In this document: one piece after another, positions 10,259 through 21,920 of the stretch | Numbering within the stretch: position 1 is the stretch's first letter | Layout of the letters: each line of letters begins with the position of its first letter | NCBI GenBank assembly: GCA_024291935.2 | Contig: CM044321.1 | Span: forward strand, 62,118,985-62,182,984 | Direction of reading: 5' to 3' | DNA: 64,000 bases | From: Okapia johnstoni | Taxonomy: Eukaryota; Chordata; Mammalia; Artiodactyla; Giraffidae | Translations under genes and position numbers: made by a program | Notes under the pieces: model-generated | What the model saw: only the letters and a program-made list of their open reading frames with translations | Told to the model about the DNA's origin: nothing | Database searches by the model: none

Positions 10259-11301
10259 TTTTTAGTGGTATATAGAAACAAATGTAAAGCATAGAGTCAT
10301 ACCAATTCAGCTTAAGGGACATACCAACTTAGCTTAAGGGGTACATCTTAATGGGCCTATCAAGTTAGCTCAATGGGCCAGCAGCTTCGACCCTCATCGA
10401 AGCCGTTTGCATGTCTTTAGTTACAAAAAGCCTCATTTTGTTTACATCATCTTCTGGCCTGGTGGCCTGCTAACACCCTGTGACTCTCCATTGATGAAGG
10501 TTGATCAATTAGAACACTTTTGTATCGAGCACATCAGGAAAGAATTTATCAACAGGAAGTTTTAAGGTAAAACCTGTTTTTGGTAATTTACTCTATGCCT
10601 TGAGCTTAACAGAAAAGAATGTAGTTCCATAAAGTCAAAGAACAGCAAGCTGAAATTCAGCTCTAAGTAAGAATCATCAGTTAAATCAACAATTGTCTTA
10701 TTTGTATTAAAGCTAAACTTCTACTTATATAAATCCCTAACTATTATGCTTTCATTATATAGGCTAAATACGTTAAGAGTAAAAACAAAGTGAGTAAATA
10801 TAGATTAAGTGACAGTTTCACAAAGCACTATTTTTTGTATTTCCTAACAAGCCTTTTTTCCTGCGAAGGGTTTTGTGCCCATAGGGGCTTTCTGTGCGGA
10901 GGCTGTCACTGCTGTTTTATTACTAGGGAGCAGTTATGCACATTAGCTCCAAAAGCACAGGTACATTTATTAAACAAACCAATATGTTAGCAAAAGGAAT
11001 TTAGATCAGAATACTCTATATCCCAGATAATTTTATTTAGGGTGCTACCGTTCAGGGGCCTTGTTGATTTGAGGTTTCAGAATGATCTGTTTTAGCAGGG
11101 AATCAGGAAAGGCCTTTTGCCTAAGTCATAGAAAATAAGAAGAGGTTTATTATAGTAAACATCAGAAAGACAGATCTCATCCTTAAGGTGAGCGCTGAGG
11201 CAGCCTTCCGAGATTTCCTGAGGCCTGAGAGGCCTTGCTCAAATCAGTCCTCTTTCTCATGACCCTGTCATGGGTAGGATCTCGTGAGCTGGCTCCCGGC
11301 A

Positions 11302-11307
11302 GAGAGG
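11302..11307. repeat. Right target-site duplication of the solo LTR
   Basis: GAGAGG directly after the LTR end CCGGCA, identical to 10118-10123. Confidence 0.85.
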
Positions 11308-11595
11308 AGAGAAGGAACATGAAAATATTGCCTAGACTTTCCTTATGATGTGATTGGGAAGGTGAAATATTAATAATAAAATATGTATGTATTTATGTGT
11401 ATGTATATATGCAAAGTTGAAATGAAAAATGGTCATTGCTTTCAAATACCTTTCTATATCTAGAAATATTTAGATATAGATTGATCAATAGAGATAATAT
11501 TCCAAATTTTTACTAAGTAAAGATGGCAAACTCTTGGTTTCTCTTTGGTTCTCCTTATCTCATTTGCTGAACTAATTTTCTTAGTATCTTATATC

Positions 11596-11670
11596 CTGAC
11601 CCAGGAATCGAACTGGGGTCTCCTGCATTGCAGGTGGATTCATTACCAACTGAGCTATCAGGGAAGCCCC
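11596..11670 (-). mobile_element. Bov-tA SINE fragment, tRNA head only
   Basis: About 75 bp matching the reverse complement of the tRNA-Glu-like head (ATCGAACT... to ...GGGAAGCCC). The BovA body is missing. It lies 20 bp from a second, nearly complete SINE in the same orientation. Confidence 0.8.
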
Positions 11671-11689
11671 CCAAAATATTTGGGTCAGT

Positions 11690-11880
11690 GTGAAAGTGAA
11701 AGTTGCTCAGTCATGTCCGACTCTTTGCAACCCCATGGGCTATACAGTTCATGGAATTCTCCAGGCCAGAATATTGAAATAGCCGTTCCCTTCTCCAGGG
11801 GATCTTCCCAACCCAGGGATCAAACTCAGGTCTCCTGCGTTGCAGGTAGATTCTTTACCAGCTGAGCCACCAGGGAAGTC
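11690..11880 (-). mobile_element. Bov-tA SINE
   Basis: BovA body and tRNA-like head in reverse orientation, preceded by the GTGAAAGTGAAAGT tail typical of this family. It has small internal changes (GGGCTATACAGTTCATGG). Confidence 0.9.
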
Positions 11881-12502
11881 CTGTTAGTGAAAGTGAAGCA
11901 TTTGACTGTGATCATAACAAATAATAAATCCTAACCGTATCTAGTAATTGTTCTGTTAGTTTTCCTCTCTTGCTTGGATTTCCAGTCTTTCTCATTGCTT
12001 CATCTTTGTTTAAAATCGTGCTTAATTTTTCCTATTTTATAGAAAAACAATGTCCCTCGGTAACAGCAACCCATTTCTCTCTCTCTGAATTTTTTGAATC
12101 ATTTGTATCTACTGTTTCAACTTTCTCACCAAACGGATTTTAAAACCTGCTACAAAGTGATCTTCACCCTCCAAGTCATCTTGACCATGACTCACCTCAT
12201 TCTCTACAGCTGTGAAGTTGGAGAGACTCTATCTCCACAATGCCATTCACAACTGTCCTCTCTTTCCACACTTGTCTCTCATCATCCTAGTTCAGTTCAT
12301 CATTTATTTTTCTTTTTTTAACTTTCTTCAAATCCCAGTTTCCTGGCTGTTGTATCTGCCATTCTATGCATTGCTCCAGAAAAAAAATGAAAGCTCTTCT
12401 TTGATCATAGCATTTTGCTAAAATCTCTTCTAGGCTTTCCATTGCCTGTCAAGTAAGACACTGTCTTCATCTCTATATTTTATGCTAAACTCCACATTGT
12501 TT
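11881..12502. other. No gene seen; possibly old repeat DNA
   Basis: Pyrimidine-rich plus-strand sequence. The part around 12080-12480 has the feel of a decayed interspersed repeat, but I could not place it in a family. Confidence 0.3.
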
Positions 12503-12710
12503 GGGTTTCCCTGATGGCTCAGATGGTAAAGAATCTGCCTGCAATGTGGGAGACCCAGGTTCGATCCCTGGGTTGGGAAGATCCCCTGGAGAAGGGAATG
12601 GCAACCCAATCCAGGATTCTTGCCTGGAGAATTCCATGGAGAGAGGAGCCTGGTGGGCTACAATCCATGGAGTCACAAAGAGTCAGACACGACTGAGCAA
12701 CTAACACTGA
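12503..12710 (+). mobile_element. Bov-tA SINE, full length
   Basis: Starts GGGTTTCCCTGATGGCTC, has a clear B box (GGTTCGATCCC) and the complete BovA body, and ends GACTGAGCAACTAACACTGA. No clean target-site duplication was seen. Confidence 0.92.
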
Positions 12711-14403
12711 GCCAGTCTGTTTAGGGACTGGACTTTCCAACACTGGGTGTGAAACAGCAGCTCTGTAAACACCACCTCTGCTGCTGTAAGATTCTAGATG
12801 TCACAGCAGCGACTGACCAAATGAATTCTCTCTCTCTGTCACTGTAAATTCACACATCCAGGCAGAAGGGACTTTTTCTCATTTACATCTCACACAAATT
12901 AAGTTATATAAGACAGAGTAATCTAAGGGACAAATTTTTTAAAGTTTTAAAAAATCTATCTAATTTTAATATGAGATGAATAATGCATATACTTCTAAAG
13001 GGGAAAAGGCCTTTAATGGCTTCAAAACAGAATTATAAGGTCAGAACACAGAAACCATTACAGATTTATTTTCAGAAGCTATTTTTTAAGATGACTTCAT
13101 TCTTGAGAACAATTTCATTGGTAGGTCACTTAAACATTTCCAAAAATGTTTTCTTTCATTTTTTATTTATGAATCCATCTCTAGACCCCATTTTCCAGGA
13201 ATTTTCTAGCCCCCACCTAAAAGATGCCAGCCTTGCTTCCTCTTATGCCCTCCTAGGATCTCCAGCCATAGTCCTAATTTGCTCTATCCAGGCTCAGCCC
13301 TGTTATCTTTTGCCAGGTCCCCCAAATTCCATCCCCATCTCCTGCCTTCCTGGCCAGACTTCAGTATTTAAATTTCACCAGTTAGATAAATGATCATTTG
13401 GCTGCAGCTAGAGCCCCTCCAATGACAGAAAGCTTACTACTCCAGATGGTAGTCAGGTTTATCACTGAAAAGCTGTAATTACTGGAAAGTTCATCCTTCC
13501 ATAAAGCTGAACACTGCCTCCTTGTGATTTCCATCTATTCTCTTTGCTGGCATGAAATGGATTCTATCTACTCCTTCTTCCACATGACAGCTCCCCTGGT
13601 ATTTGAGGTCAGCCATCGTGTCCCTACCATGTTATCTTTTCTGCAGACTAAATATCACTGCTTCACTCAACTGTTTTTTTGCGATACCTTTTCCAGATCT
13701 CTTGCCATTTTATTTGCTCTGTTTATTAGTGTCTCTTTGAAAAGGTGGCACCAAGACCTAAGCACAATAGCTTTCTTGGGATGGCATGACTGATTAGTGA
13801 CTGAGCTGGGCTTTGAACCCAGGTTGTATAGATCTTATGACTGGGTTTTTCTATTCTACACAATCTTGTCTGCCAACACAGTGCTTCCATTATTTGTGTT
13901 TCAAGGGTATTGCAGAGTAAAATAAGCCACATTATCCTGCTAAGCACAATTTAAAACAGCAGAAAGAAATTAACTGGAAAGTTCCCTAGCTCCATTTTAA
14001 CCTCTTCAATTTTTAGAGAAACAAACACAACAGCATCAGAAATTTAAAAGGAAAAGAAAAAAAAAAGGAATCTTGAGTTATAGAAAACATGTACACTGTT
14101 ACCATACTTTTTGGAAAGAAATTAGTTTATTTGTTAGTGTATTGGTTGGTTCCCAGTGAAGAGATGATATTTTTATTCCTTTGAAGAAAGTTATTGTCAT
14201 TTTAAGAATTTATCCTATAATGCAATGTTAAAATGAGTTCTATTCAAACAGAGATGTTTATGATAGTGTTATAGATTTTAAAAAGTCACAAAAAACTGTC
14301 TGAAAGAAAATAGAAAGATAAATTAAAATTTAGCAAACTAACAGAGAAATCTCTTGAGGAGTCGCTTTACACAATCGGGTAGGCAAAGGCTGCCTTTTTA
14401 TAT
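12711..14403. other. Mostly unassigned; MIR-like stretch near 13795-13880
   Basis: No gene was seen in 1.7 kb. A stretch at about 13795-13880 (GAGCTGGGCTTTGAACCCAG onward) resembles a MIR fragment. A poly-A-rich run occurs near 14050-14068. The other frames here show no recognisable protein. Confidence 0.4.
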
Positions 14404-14616
14404 CTGCTGCTGCTCGGTCATGTTTGGCTCTGCAATTCCACGGTCTGTAGCCCACTAGACTCCTCTGTTCGTGGGATTCTCCAGGCAAAAATATTGCAGT
14501 GAGTTTCTATTTCCTCTTTCAGGGGATCTCCCCGCCCCCAGGGATCGAACCTGCGTTTCCTGTGGCTCCTGCATTGCAGGCGGATTCCTTACTGCTGAGC
14601 CGTCAGGGAAGCCCCT
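14404..14616 (-). mobile_element. Bov-tA SINE, diverged
   Basis: Reverse orientation, with a BovA body (TCATGTTTGGCTCTGCAATT) and a tRNA-like head ending GCCGTCAGGGAAGCCCC. It carries a short internal expansion at the head/body join and many substitutions, so it is an older copy. Confidence 0.85.
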
Positions 14617-15770
14617 GTCCCTAAAACCTTAACCTTATTAACTTCATATCCAAAGCAAACAAAACAACACCAGAAAATCATTTTAGATCAATGTTTACTT
14701 AACAAGTGCTTGTTATAATTATTTATAATATTTTAAATATGGTTCCTAGGACCAGATGACTCAGGTGGCTGTAGGAACAAGGAGAAAAAAAGAACACTTG
14801 GAAGTAAGAATATATCATCACAGGTCATTTGAAAAAATAATTTTTGAGTGCTTATTATGTGCAAGGCTAAGCTGCAGGGATTTGGATGGATGAAGGAGGG
14901 AGATCCGGTCTCATTAATGGAAATTGTAAGTTATAGAAAATAAAGTGTGTTCACCTCACTGTAAATGAATGGATATATTTTAACTTAAATACTAAATCCA
15001 GTACATCTAAGAAACTAACTTAATTGAAACAAACTTTCTAATTGTTAGCTTATCATGTAAAACGTAATCAGATTATTTTCTACTACTTTTAATAATATTC
15101 AGGTTTCTCACCTTCCTTGGTTTGCATCTTAAGAAAGCTTACTAGAACAGTGACTGGAAGAACAAGAAAAGTAAAATCCGCTGAAGCAATTTTCTGAAAG
15201 AGTTTTCAAATTCATATTTAATGACTTTGAACTTGATGTAACCTGCTATTTCCCATAACTTACATATGATGGTTATCGTATCAATGACATCAACTTCTTG
15301 GAAGGAAAAAGTGATTTTTTTTATGTTTCTTTCAATTATTTTATTGAAGACATTTTCTGACTTGGTGCATCAAGATCAGTAATAACATCGATAAAATAAA
15401 TAACTTTATCTTGTAAGCCTAGTACTCATGACTTTTGAGCTTAAAGATGGTGATTAAAACCTGTCTTACCTTGAAAAAAAAAAAAAAAACTGAACCACCA
15501 AATTGGATAGACCAGAAGGAAATTAAGGGAAAATTAGAAAGGAATTCAGAATAATATATAAATAAATAATGAATTTTGCAACGTAGACTAAAGACTGTAA
15601 TTGTTTAGGAAAAAAGAAGTACTTGCAGTTGAAGATAGAAAGGTTTAATGAAGGGAATAGGTTTGGGTTAGAAACGGAAGGATGTGCTTGAATAACTGAA
15701 TAAAGAGAGGAGAGCCTGTAGGTCAAAGAGGACATCAGAAGTTAAGGGTGTGGGTCAAACTGTACCGTAG
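14617..15770. other. AT-rich DNA, nothing firm
   Basis: A short stretch near 14835-14900 (GAGTGCTTATTATGTGCAAG) resembles an ancient MIR/L2 remnant. An A-tract of 14 bases lies at about 15475-15489. No gene was seen. Confidence 0.4.
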
Positions 15771-15887
15771 GGAATTCCCTGGCTGTCCAGGAGTTAGGAT
15801 TTCATGCTTTCATGGCCGGGTTCAATCCCTGGGCAGGGAACCAAGATCCCAGAAGCCACACAGCACAGCCAAAGCAAAAACAAAAAC
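15771..15887 (+). mobile_element. CHR-type tRNA-derived SINE
   Basis: Begins GGAATTCCCTGGCTGTCCAG, has a B-box-like GGTTCAATCCC, then AGGGAACCAAGATCCC and a CACAGCCAAAGCAAAAAC tail. This is the artiodactyl CHR SINE pattern, distinct from Bov-tA because it lacks the BovA body. Confidence 0.8.
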
Positions 15888-16002
15888 TCTACATCTTAGT
15901 AGCAGATGGTACTGATAAAAACAGACCATTTAGTGATATAAAGAAAAGTATTGATGAGTTTGCTGTAGTCATTCATGTTAGAAAGTCACTTTAAAAAAAG
16001 GA

Positions 16003-16272
16003 TATGCATGGGGGTTGGAGGGGAAGGTGAGACAAATTGAGAGAGTAGCATTAACATATAGACACTACCACATGTGAAACAGATGCTAGTGGGAAGCTGC
16101 TGCATAACACAGGGAGCTCAGCTCCGTGCTCTGTGATGACCTAGAGGGGTGGAATGGGGGATGGGAGGGAGGGGGCATCTGTACATTTATGGCTGATTCA
16201 CGTTGTTGTACAGCAGAAACTAACACAACCTTGTAAAACAATTATACTGTAGTAAAAAGATTTAAAAAAATG
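16003..16272 (+). mobile_element. L1 3'-UTR copy, severely 5'-truncated (copy 1 of 4)
   Basis: Contains the ruminant L1 3'-UTR landmarks: GAGAGTAGCATTAACATATA, GGGAAGCTGCTGCATAACAC, TCTGTGATGACCTAGAGGGG, GTACAGCAGAAACTAACACA, and an A-rich end. Only about 270 bp at the 3' end is present, with no coding sequence. Confidence 0.85.
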
Positions 16273-18119
16273 ATATTAAGACCTGAAAACCAAACTAGCA
16301 GTGATGGTTGGGGATTTTTAAGGTGATCAATAATTAGTGTTGTCCTAGGAAAATTAATCTGGCAGCTAACTTCCTGTGTGGTAAATGAGAATATAGTGCT
16401 TAGGATGTCATTTCATTGGAATGACGGGGGTAAGGTGAGTAGGGTTGCTGCAGAAATAAGGAGTGAAAGGAAAGGCTAGAAAATTTGGAAGTGAAAATAT
16501 GTCCGTAGCAAGTACTTGGAGGAAATACTTGTTGAATGCTTCCTACATGCAAAGGAGTATGCTAAGAATGGACAGGAGTATAGAGCGTCAAGATGACAGA
16601 AGAATTAAAGATAGCTTTATGATTTCTAACTAGAAGAGTGGAAAAACAGATTTCATAAGGCATAGGAATGGAAGTGTGAGACCTCTAACATGTGGGAAGA
16701 CTTCATGGACCCAAAGAACTGGAACTCAGTGGGACCTGAACAAGGGAGTCTTGTTCCAAAAGAGCACGTGTTTACACACATGTCCGTGTACACACCCACA
16801 TCCACTGTGCTGCCATCAAAGGAAGGAAGGCTGTGATTATATACACAAGGCTGTTACATCTCTTTGATCTATTCCTGGTGTAGAACTGTTATGCTCAAAG
16901 ATATTCATCATGGGCTCTGGTTACAGAGAGTTGTAATGTCTCAAACTCCAGCGAGTGTTTTCCTTCCAGCTCTTTCTGCTATTATTTTAGACTTTGAAAT
17001 AATATAATTACGATATTTTAAACAGCGTAACTTGCCATTTAAATTCTAGAAGTTATCTTCTTCTTTTAATTATGTAGCCAAACTAATATTTTTCAGCACA
17101 TTCCTACTTACTCCTCCTAATGCCTCCAGATTCCTGCATGTTGATGTCTGTCTGACTGTGTCTGTGAGTATAGCTTTCCAGTGTACGTAGGACGGTTTTT
17201 GTAAAAATATGCTGTTAAGCTACATGAGCCTTAACTCAGAAAAACATGTATGTATATCTCTGGGTTCTGTGTTTTATCTAGAAACATGTTGCTTTTATAG
17301 GCATACTGATATGGGTATAAGATACTGCAGTAGAATATCTTTTTTTACGTTATGATGAAATATCTGACTCTGCTTACTATCTCTGTTCCCTGGAGTATGT
17401 AACTCACCATAATCATAATATATTATGTTTCCAATAGGCTACTGTGTGCGCTTAAAAACAATACTGATTTTGCTGTCCTGGTGCCTGACTATAGGAGAGC
17501 TATTAAAGGAATAATAGAAATATGTAAATGAATATGATTTTATATACACACACACACACACACACAGAAATAGAAAGTGTTGGTAAAACATTTTTCTGAG
17601 ATAGTACTACTATGACATCATCTGGGAGTTTATGTGATGGAAAGTACTGGTGTATTAAAATTATAAAAACAGAAATATCTCACAAGTGTTCTGGATATTA
17701 GATAGAGGAAAATAGTCTATTAAAAGAACTCATTAATGCCTTCAAATGAAAGTAGATGGAGAGTATGGCTTCTGTTTGGGATTATGTTGCATGTCTTCAG
17801 TGCAGGTGATGTGAATAAAGGAAGACAACTATTGAAATATCAGAATCCATCTGACTTCCCCAATACTGTACAAATGACTATTTGCCCAATGTCACTGAAA
17901 TGACATATCCAATTTTAATAATGTTAGAAAAATCTCCGCAATTTTGTGAGATGTGATGGCTCTGATTTATAGAAGTTCTTAAAAGGTAGCAATAAGAAAA
18001 ATAAAACATGTAGCAATAAAAATCTGGCAATCCATGAGAATATAAAATATAATATTTCTCTTTGCTGAGGGCATTCATCATCAACACTCATACATTCCAT
18101 GTATAATGCTCATCAGCTG
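16273..18119. other. AT-rich intergenic DNA
   Basis: No gene or clear repeat apart from an (AC)n tract at 17545-17566. A MIR/L2-like phrase occurs near 16515-16570 (GCTTCCTACATGCAAAGG). Confidence 0.4.
17545..17566. repeat. (AC)n microsatellite
   Basis: About eleven AC units after TATAT. It is short but long enough to vary between animals. Confidence 0.9.
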
Positions 18120-18543
18120 GGGCAAAGACTCTGAGTTCTCTGCTGGTCTTTTCATAGGACAGCTGCTTTGAGGGTTGACTCATGACAACTCGTGTCCTCT
18201 CCCTTCTGTGAGAGCTACCCTCGGCCAAATGAGAACCTCCTCAATAGACTAGCCAATACTCCCTTCTACCCATTCGCCATTAGACCAAGGCCGATGACGT
18301 AAAAACCCTTGCCTCAAGGTGGGACAGACTCTGTGGAGTAATTCATACTTCACGGCTTTCTGGAGGAGTCACACTAAATCCAGGTTTTAGTTGAGATTAC
18401 ATTCTTGCTTAGGTTTTTTTTTGTCCCCTGCACCGTCCTACTTCTGTCGCTTCCAATCTCATGAGATTTCTTCCTCAATAAATCACATGAACAAGAATCT
18501 TGATCGCAGGCTCTGCTCCCACTGAACCCAACCTAAGGCAATG
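18120..18543 (+). repeat. Possible old LTR 3' part with AATAAA
   Basis: The segment ends CTCAATAAATCACATGAACA ... TCTGCTCCCACTGAACCCAA CCTAAGGCA, a layout like the polyadenylation end of an old mammalian LTR. It has higher G+C than its surroundings. I cannot name the family or find a second LTR, so this is tentative. Confidence 0.35.
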
Positions 18544-18768
18544 TGATTTGGATAAAATCAAATGCTATAACATGGGTTCCAATCTTTCAACTCTTTCAGT
18601 GGCTTGGTGATGACTTAGTAACCTGAGTCTCTTCTGATCCCACCTGGATGATGAGTAAATAATAGATCACATATTCATTGAGATACTATTGTCTTTGGAT
18701 CATTTCCTCTCTCGAGGACCCCTTTTTTCTGCTCTAGAAAACCAAAAAAGACCCCATTAACATTTGTT

Positions 18769-18970
18769 TTTGTTGTTCAGCTGCTAAGTTGTGTCCAACT
18801 CTTTGAAATCCCGTGGACTGCTGCACACCAGGCTCCTCTGGCCTCCACTATCTCCCGGAGTTTGCTCAAATTCATGTCCACTGAGCTGGTGATGCTACCT
18901 AACCATCTCGTCCTCTGTTACTCCCTTGTCTTTTTGCCTTCAATCTTTCCCAGCTTTGGGGGGTTTTCCA
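18769..18970 (-). mobile_element. BovB LINE 3'-end fragment
   Basis: Reverse-oriented BovB 3' end: GTTGTTCAGCTGCTAAGTTG, then TGGACTGCTGCACACCAGGC and the CTCAAATTCATGTCCACTGAG section. About 200 bp is present and it is heavily truncated. Confidence 0.85.
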
Positions 18971-19154
18971 TTAATATTTACCCCCACCTATTTTGAGAAT
19001 TTCTGCCAATATCTCACATATAATCACAATCTCTTTCGGAAGGATCCTTTCGTTACTTTTGTTACTGATGTCCCCCGTGAGACCTCTGATTTTTTTTTTG
19101 CCCAGAGGGCCATCTCCCAGAACCTTCCAGGTAACCATATGATTGCGCCCTTCT

Positions 19155-19290
19155 ACTGCCATCTGGAGAAGGGAATGGCTACCCACTCCAGTATTCTTGC
19201 CTGGAGAATTCCAAGGACAGAGAACCCTGATGGGTGACAGTCCGTGGGGTCGCAAAGAGTTGGACACAATTGAGCAACTAACACTTTCAG
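19155..19290 (+). mobile_element. BovA fragment (SINE body without head)
   Basis: Starts within GGAGAAGGGAATGGCTACCC and runs through the BovA body to GAGCAACTAACACTTTCAG. The tRNA-like head is missing. Confidence 0.85.
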
Positions 19291-20319
19291 TACCACCATC
19301 CATCTACCGATGCATCCTTCAGTTGACCCATCTATTCATCTATCCCCACATGCATCCTCATATTTAATCAACATATGCCAACAAACACAGATTCTGTCTT
19401 TGCCCTAATGAGAGTGTCCAGTGGTGGATACTGATAAGAAAACAGACTAGTGCAATATAGATTGTCAAAGAGTTATGAGTTGATGATTCAATATAAGAAA
19501 CCAAAGGCTCAAAGATGAGTGGGCTGTTTACTGTGGTAAGGGGAAACTACATTGGTCAGGCACACTCTCTCTGAGCAGAGCAGACTGTTGGTCTCCTACG
19601 TGGTTCAGAAAAAGAATGCAGTTCAGAGTCTGGCAGAATTTCAAGCGTGTCAATGAATTGAACATCATCTGTAGAAATAGATTTTGAGGAGATTGCTGTC
19701 AATTGGTTGGCACTTAAAGGAGAGTTGAGAGGACTGAGTCTGAGTCTATTTCTGACTGGCTAATTCCTGATCCACGAGGAGCTGTTACTGCTTGGCTGGC
19801 TTACAAAAGTATGTTCCCTGAGGCAAGCTGTCAGAGATTAAATTGATTTTACAATGCTGGTGGCTACTTATTAACATGGCTAAAGAACCATTAGTCTTTT
19901 CCTAGGAAAATGGGTTTTGTTTATAATTCACAAATGAAATTCCCTCCAAGATGGAATCTAAACGCATCCTGTGGAATCACCTACTTGGAATTTGTAGGGA
20001 TTCAAGAAAGCTTTCAAGAGGAGGCCACTTAGAACTGAAGGAGAAATAAGAACATTTGCATATTATGGAAGGCAATAAATTCCCTTCTCTCATTTTTTTT
20101 CTTGGGCTATTTTGAGCTGACTTTCTATTAATTACATCTAAAATGTCTTGCTAATCAAGATAAAATTAACCTTTTATTATTAACCTATTTTATCATTACT
20201 TAGTCCCATTGAATGAAGAAGCATTTATCACCTAATTCTATTGTTAAGAAATACTTGTTCTGGGCTAGGTAGAGATAGAAAAACTTTTAGAACTATTAAG
20301 GATGCTCTTTCATTGGGAT
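19291..20319. other. No gene or named repeat seen
   Basis: About 1 kb of ordinary AT-rich intergenic sequence. Confidence 0.45.
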
Positions 20320-20545
20320 GGGGCTTCCCTGGTGGCTCCAATGGTAAAGAATCTGCCTGCAATGCAGGAGACCTAGGTTTGATCCCTGGGTTGGGAAGAT
20401 CTCCTGTAGAAGGAAATGACAACCCACTCCAGTATTCTTGCTTGGGAAATCCCATGGACAGAGGAGCCTGGTGGGCTACAGTCCATGGGGTTGCAAAGAA
20501 TTGAACATGACTGAGTGACTAACACTTTCACTTTTTCACTTTTTT
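20320..20545 (+). mobile_element. Bov-tA SINE, full length
   Basis: GGGGCTTCCCTGGTGGCTCC head, B box GGTTTGATCCC, complete BovA body and an ACTTTCACTTTTTCACTTT tail. Well preserved. Confidence 0.92.
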
Positions 20546-21097
20546 TCATCAGAATATTTTCTAACTTAGCTTGGACACATGCTGTGCTTCTATTTTGTAT
20601 TTAAATTTTAAAATTTTTACTAAATTGCTTCAGTCTTTAGACTCTTGTGCAAGTTAAGTATTCAGAAAAAAAAAGTGAGGGCTGAGTCCTTTGTTTTTCT
20701 GTTTCTTATACCTTGGTTACTATATAAAGTTTAATTACTGTAAAAAGTTGAGAACAGGATCTCTTTTTGATTGCTTAGTTCTAAAATCTTTTTTTCTGCT
20801 ATCAGCCTGAGAAATCAAATGTTAGAGTCATCTATTTTTAGCACAAGGACGTAGTAATCTGAAAATGCTATATTTTAGATGTAGTGTCCGTGAATACCTT
20901 TTCTAAAACTGGGCATTTTTAAAGTATTAAACCTGTTATTGAATACCAACTATCACTGTTCAGGATGGAAGGTGAGCTGCATCATAGAAACTCTATGATA
21001 TCAGTGACATCATAGCAAACAGAAATATACTTTTAGATGTACTAGCAGAAGAAAGAGAAACAAAGAAATAAACACATACATGTGTCTGTATGTACGC
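20546..21097. other. No gene or named repeat seen
   Basis: AT-rich unassigned sequence. Confidence 0.4.
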
Positions 21098-21210
21098 GTA
21101 AGTTGGTCGATCGTGTCCGACTCTTTGCGACCCCATGGACTGTAGCCCGCCAGGCTCCTCTGTCCATGGAATTTTCCAGGTGGGAATAGTGGAGTGGGTT
21201 GCCATTTCTG
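21098..21210 (-). mobile_element. BovA fragment
   Basis: Reverse BovA body from GTCGATCGTGTCCGACTCTT to GAGTGGGTTGCCATTTC. It stops before the tRNA-like head. Confidence 0.88.
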
Positions 21211-21778
21211 TTTATTTACTTACTTGTTTCTCTTTTATACATACATACATTTTTTGAGAGAAAGGACTCCAGGAAATGTTGGAAGGAAAACCTTAACTTC
21301 AGTAAAACCAGAGAGCTGGCACTTATAGGGAAAGAAGAGACAACAGCAATCAGTGAGCGTCAGTAGAGCCATTGCTGTTGGGAGAGAAGCCTCACTCTGA
21401 GTCATGACAAGCAGAGCTGGAGTGAAGGGTTCCTGCAGGTTTGGGAGGGTGACCCTTAACGTGGTTGGAGGGGAGTTGGGGAGTTCCTGTTAGTGTAATT
21501 CTAATTTACCCTCATTAGCTAGCCTAACCGTAGTGCAATTTACAATTCTCTGTTTCTTATCAACACTTTTTCAGATAATACTTCCCTTGTATTTCTAAAC
21601 AAAACATTTTTTTTTGGTTTCTGAATAGGACTTGATGTGTGAATATTCTTTACTTTTTATGGCAGTAATTGACTCATATTTGCATAGTATGAACACTCAA
21701 GGCAATTTTGTCAAGGCTGTTGACGCCGTGCCTGGGAAATGTACAGCTGCCCAACTCACCTACAAGTTTGCCAGCAGG
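21211..21778. other. No gene or named repeat seen
   Basis: Unassigned. It includes a purine-rich stretch around 21250-21480. Confidence 0.4.
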
Positions 21779-21920
21779 AACTTCCCTGGTGGTCCAGTGG
21801 CTAAGACTCTTCGCTCCCAATCCAGGGACCTCCTCTCCCTCCCTGATTCGATACCTGATCAGGGAACTAGATCTCACATCCCACAGTGAAGACCTGGTTC
21901 AACCAAGATAAATGAATAAA
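21779..21920 (+). mobile_element. CHR-type SINE
   Basis: AACTTCCCTGGTGGTCCAGT head, a GATTCGATACC B-box remnant, CAGGGAACTAGATCTCACAT, and a tail ending in AAATGAATAAA. Orientation plus. Confidence 0.78.

Larger units (their letters stand above)
10124..11301 (-). mobile_element. Solo LTR of an ERVK-class endogenous retrovirus
   Basis: A 1,178-bp element with TG...CA ends and short inverted termini (TGCCGG...CCGGCA), flanked by a perfect 6-bp duplication. On the minus strand it reads U3 to U5. U3 starts at 11301. A TATAAAA motif lies at 10258-10252 and an AATAAA signal at 10236-10231, then a short R and a U5 that ends in GGACTCCGGCA at 10124. Close spacing of TATA and AATAAA fits a betaretrovirus-like LTR with a short R. 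No internal gag, pol or env sequence is present, so this is what remains after recombination between two LTRs. The family name (a BTLTR1-like group) is from memory. Confidence 0.88.

Noticed and set aside
10124..11301. Possible full provirus at the LTR
   Set aside because: Only one LTR lies between the two target-site duplications. There is no internal viral gene sequence nearby.
12503..12710. tRNA-Glu-like sequence with A and B boxes (here and in some 30 other places)
   Set aside because: These are heads of Bov-tA SINEs, not tRNA genes. They are followed by BovA sequence and do not form a sound cloverleaf with a proper 3' half.
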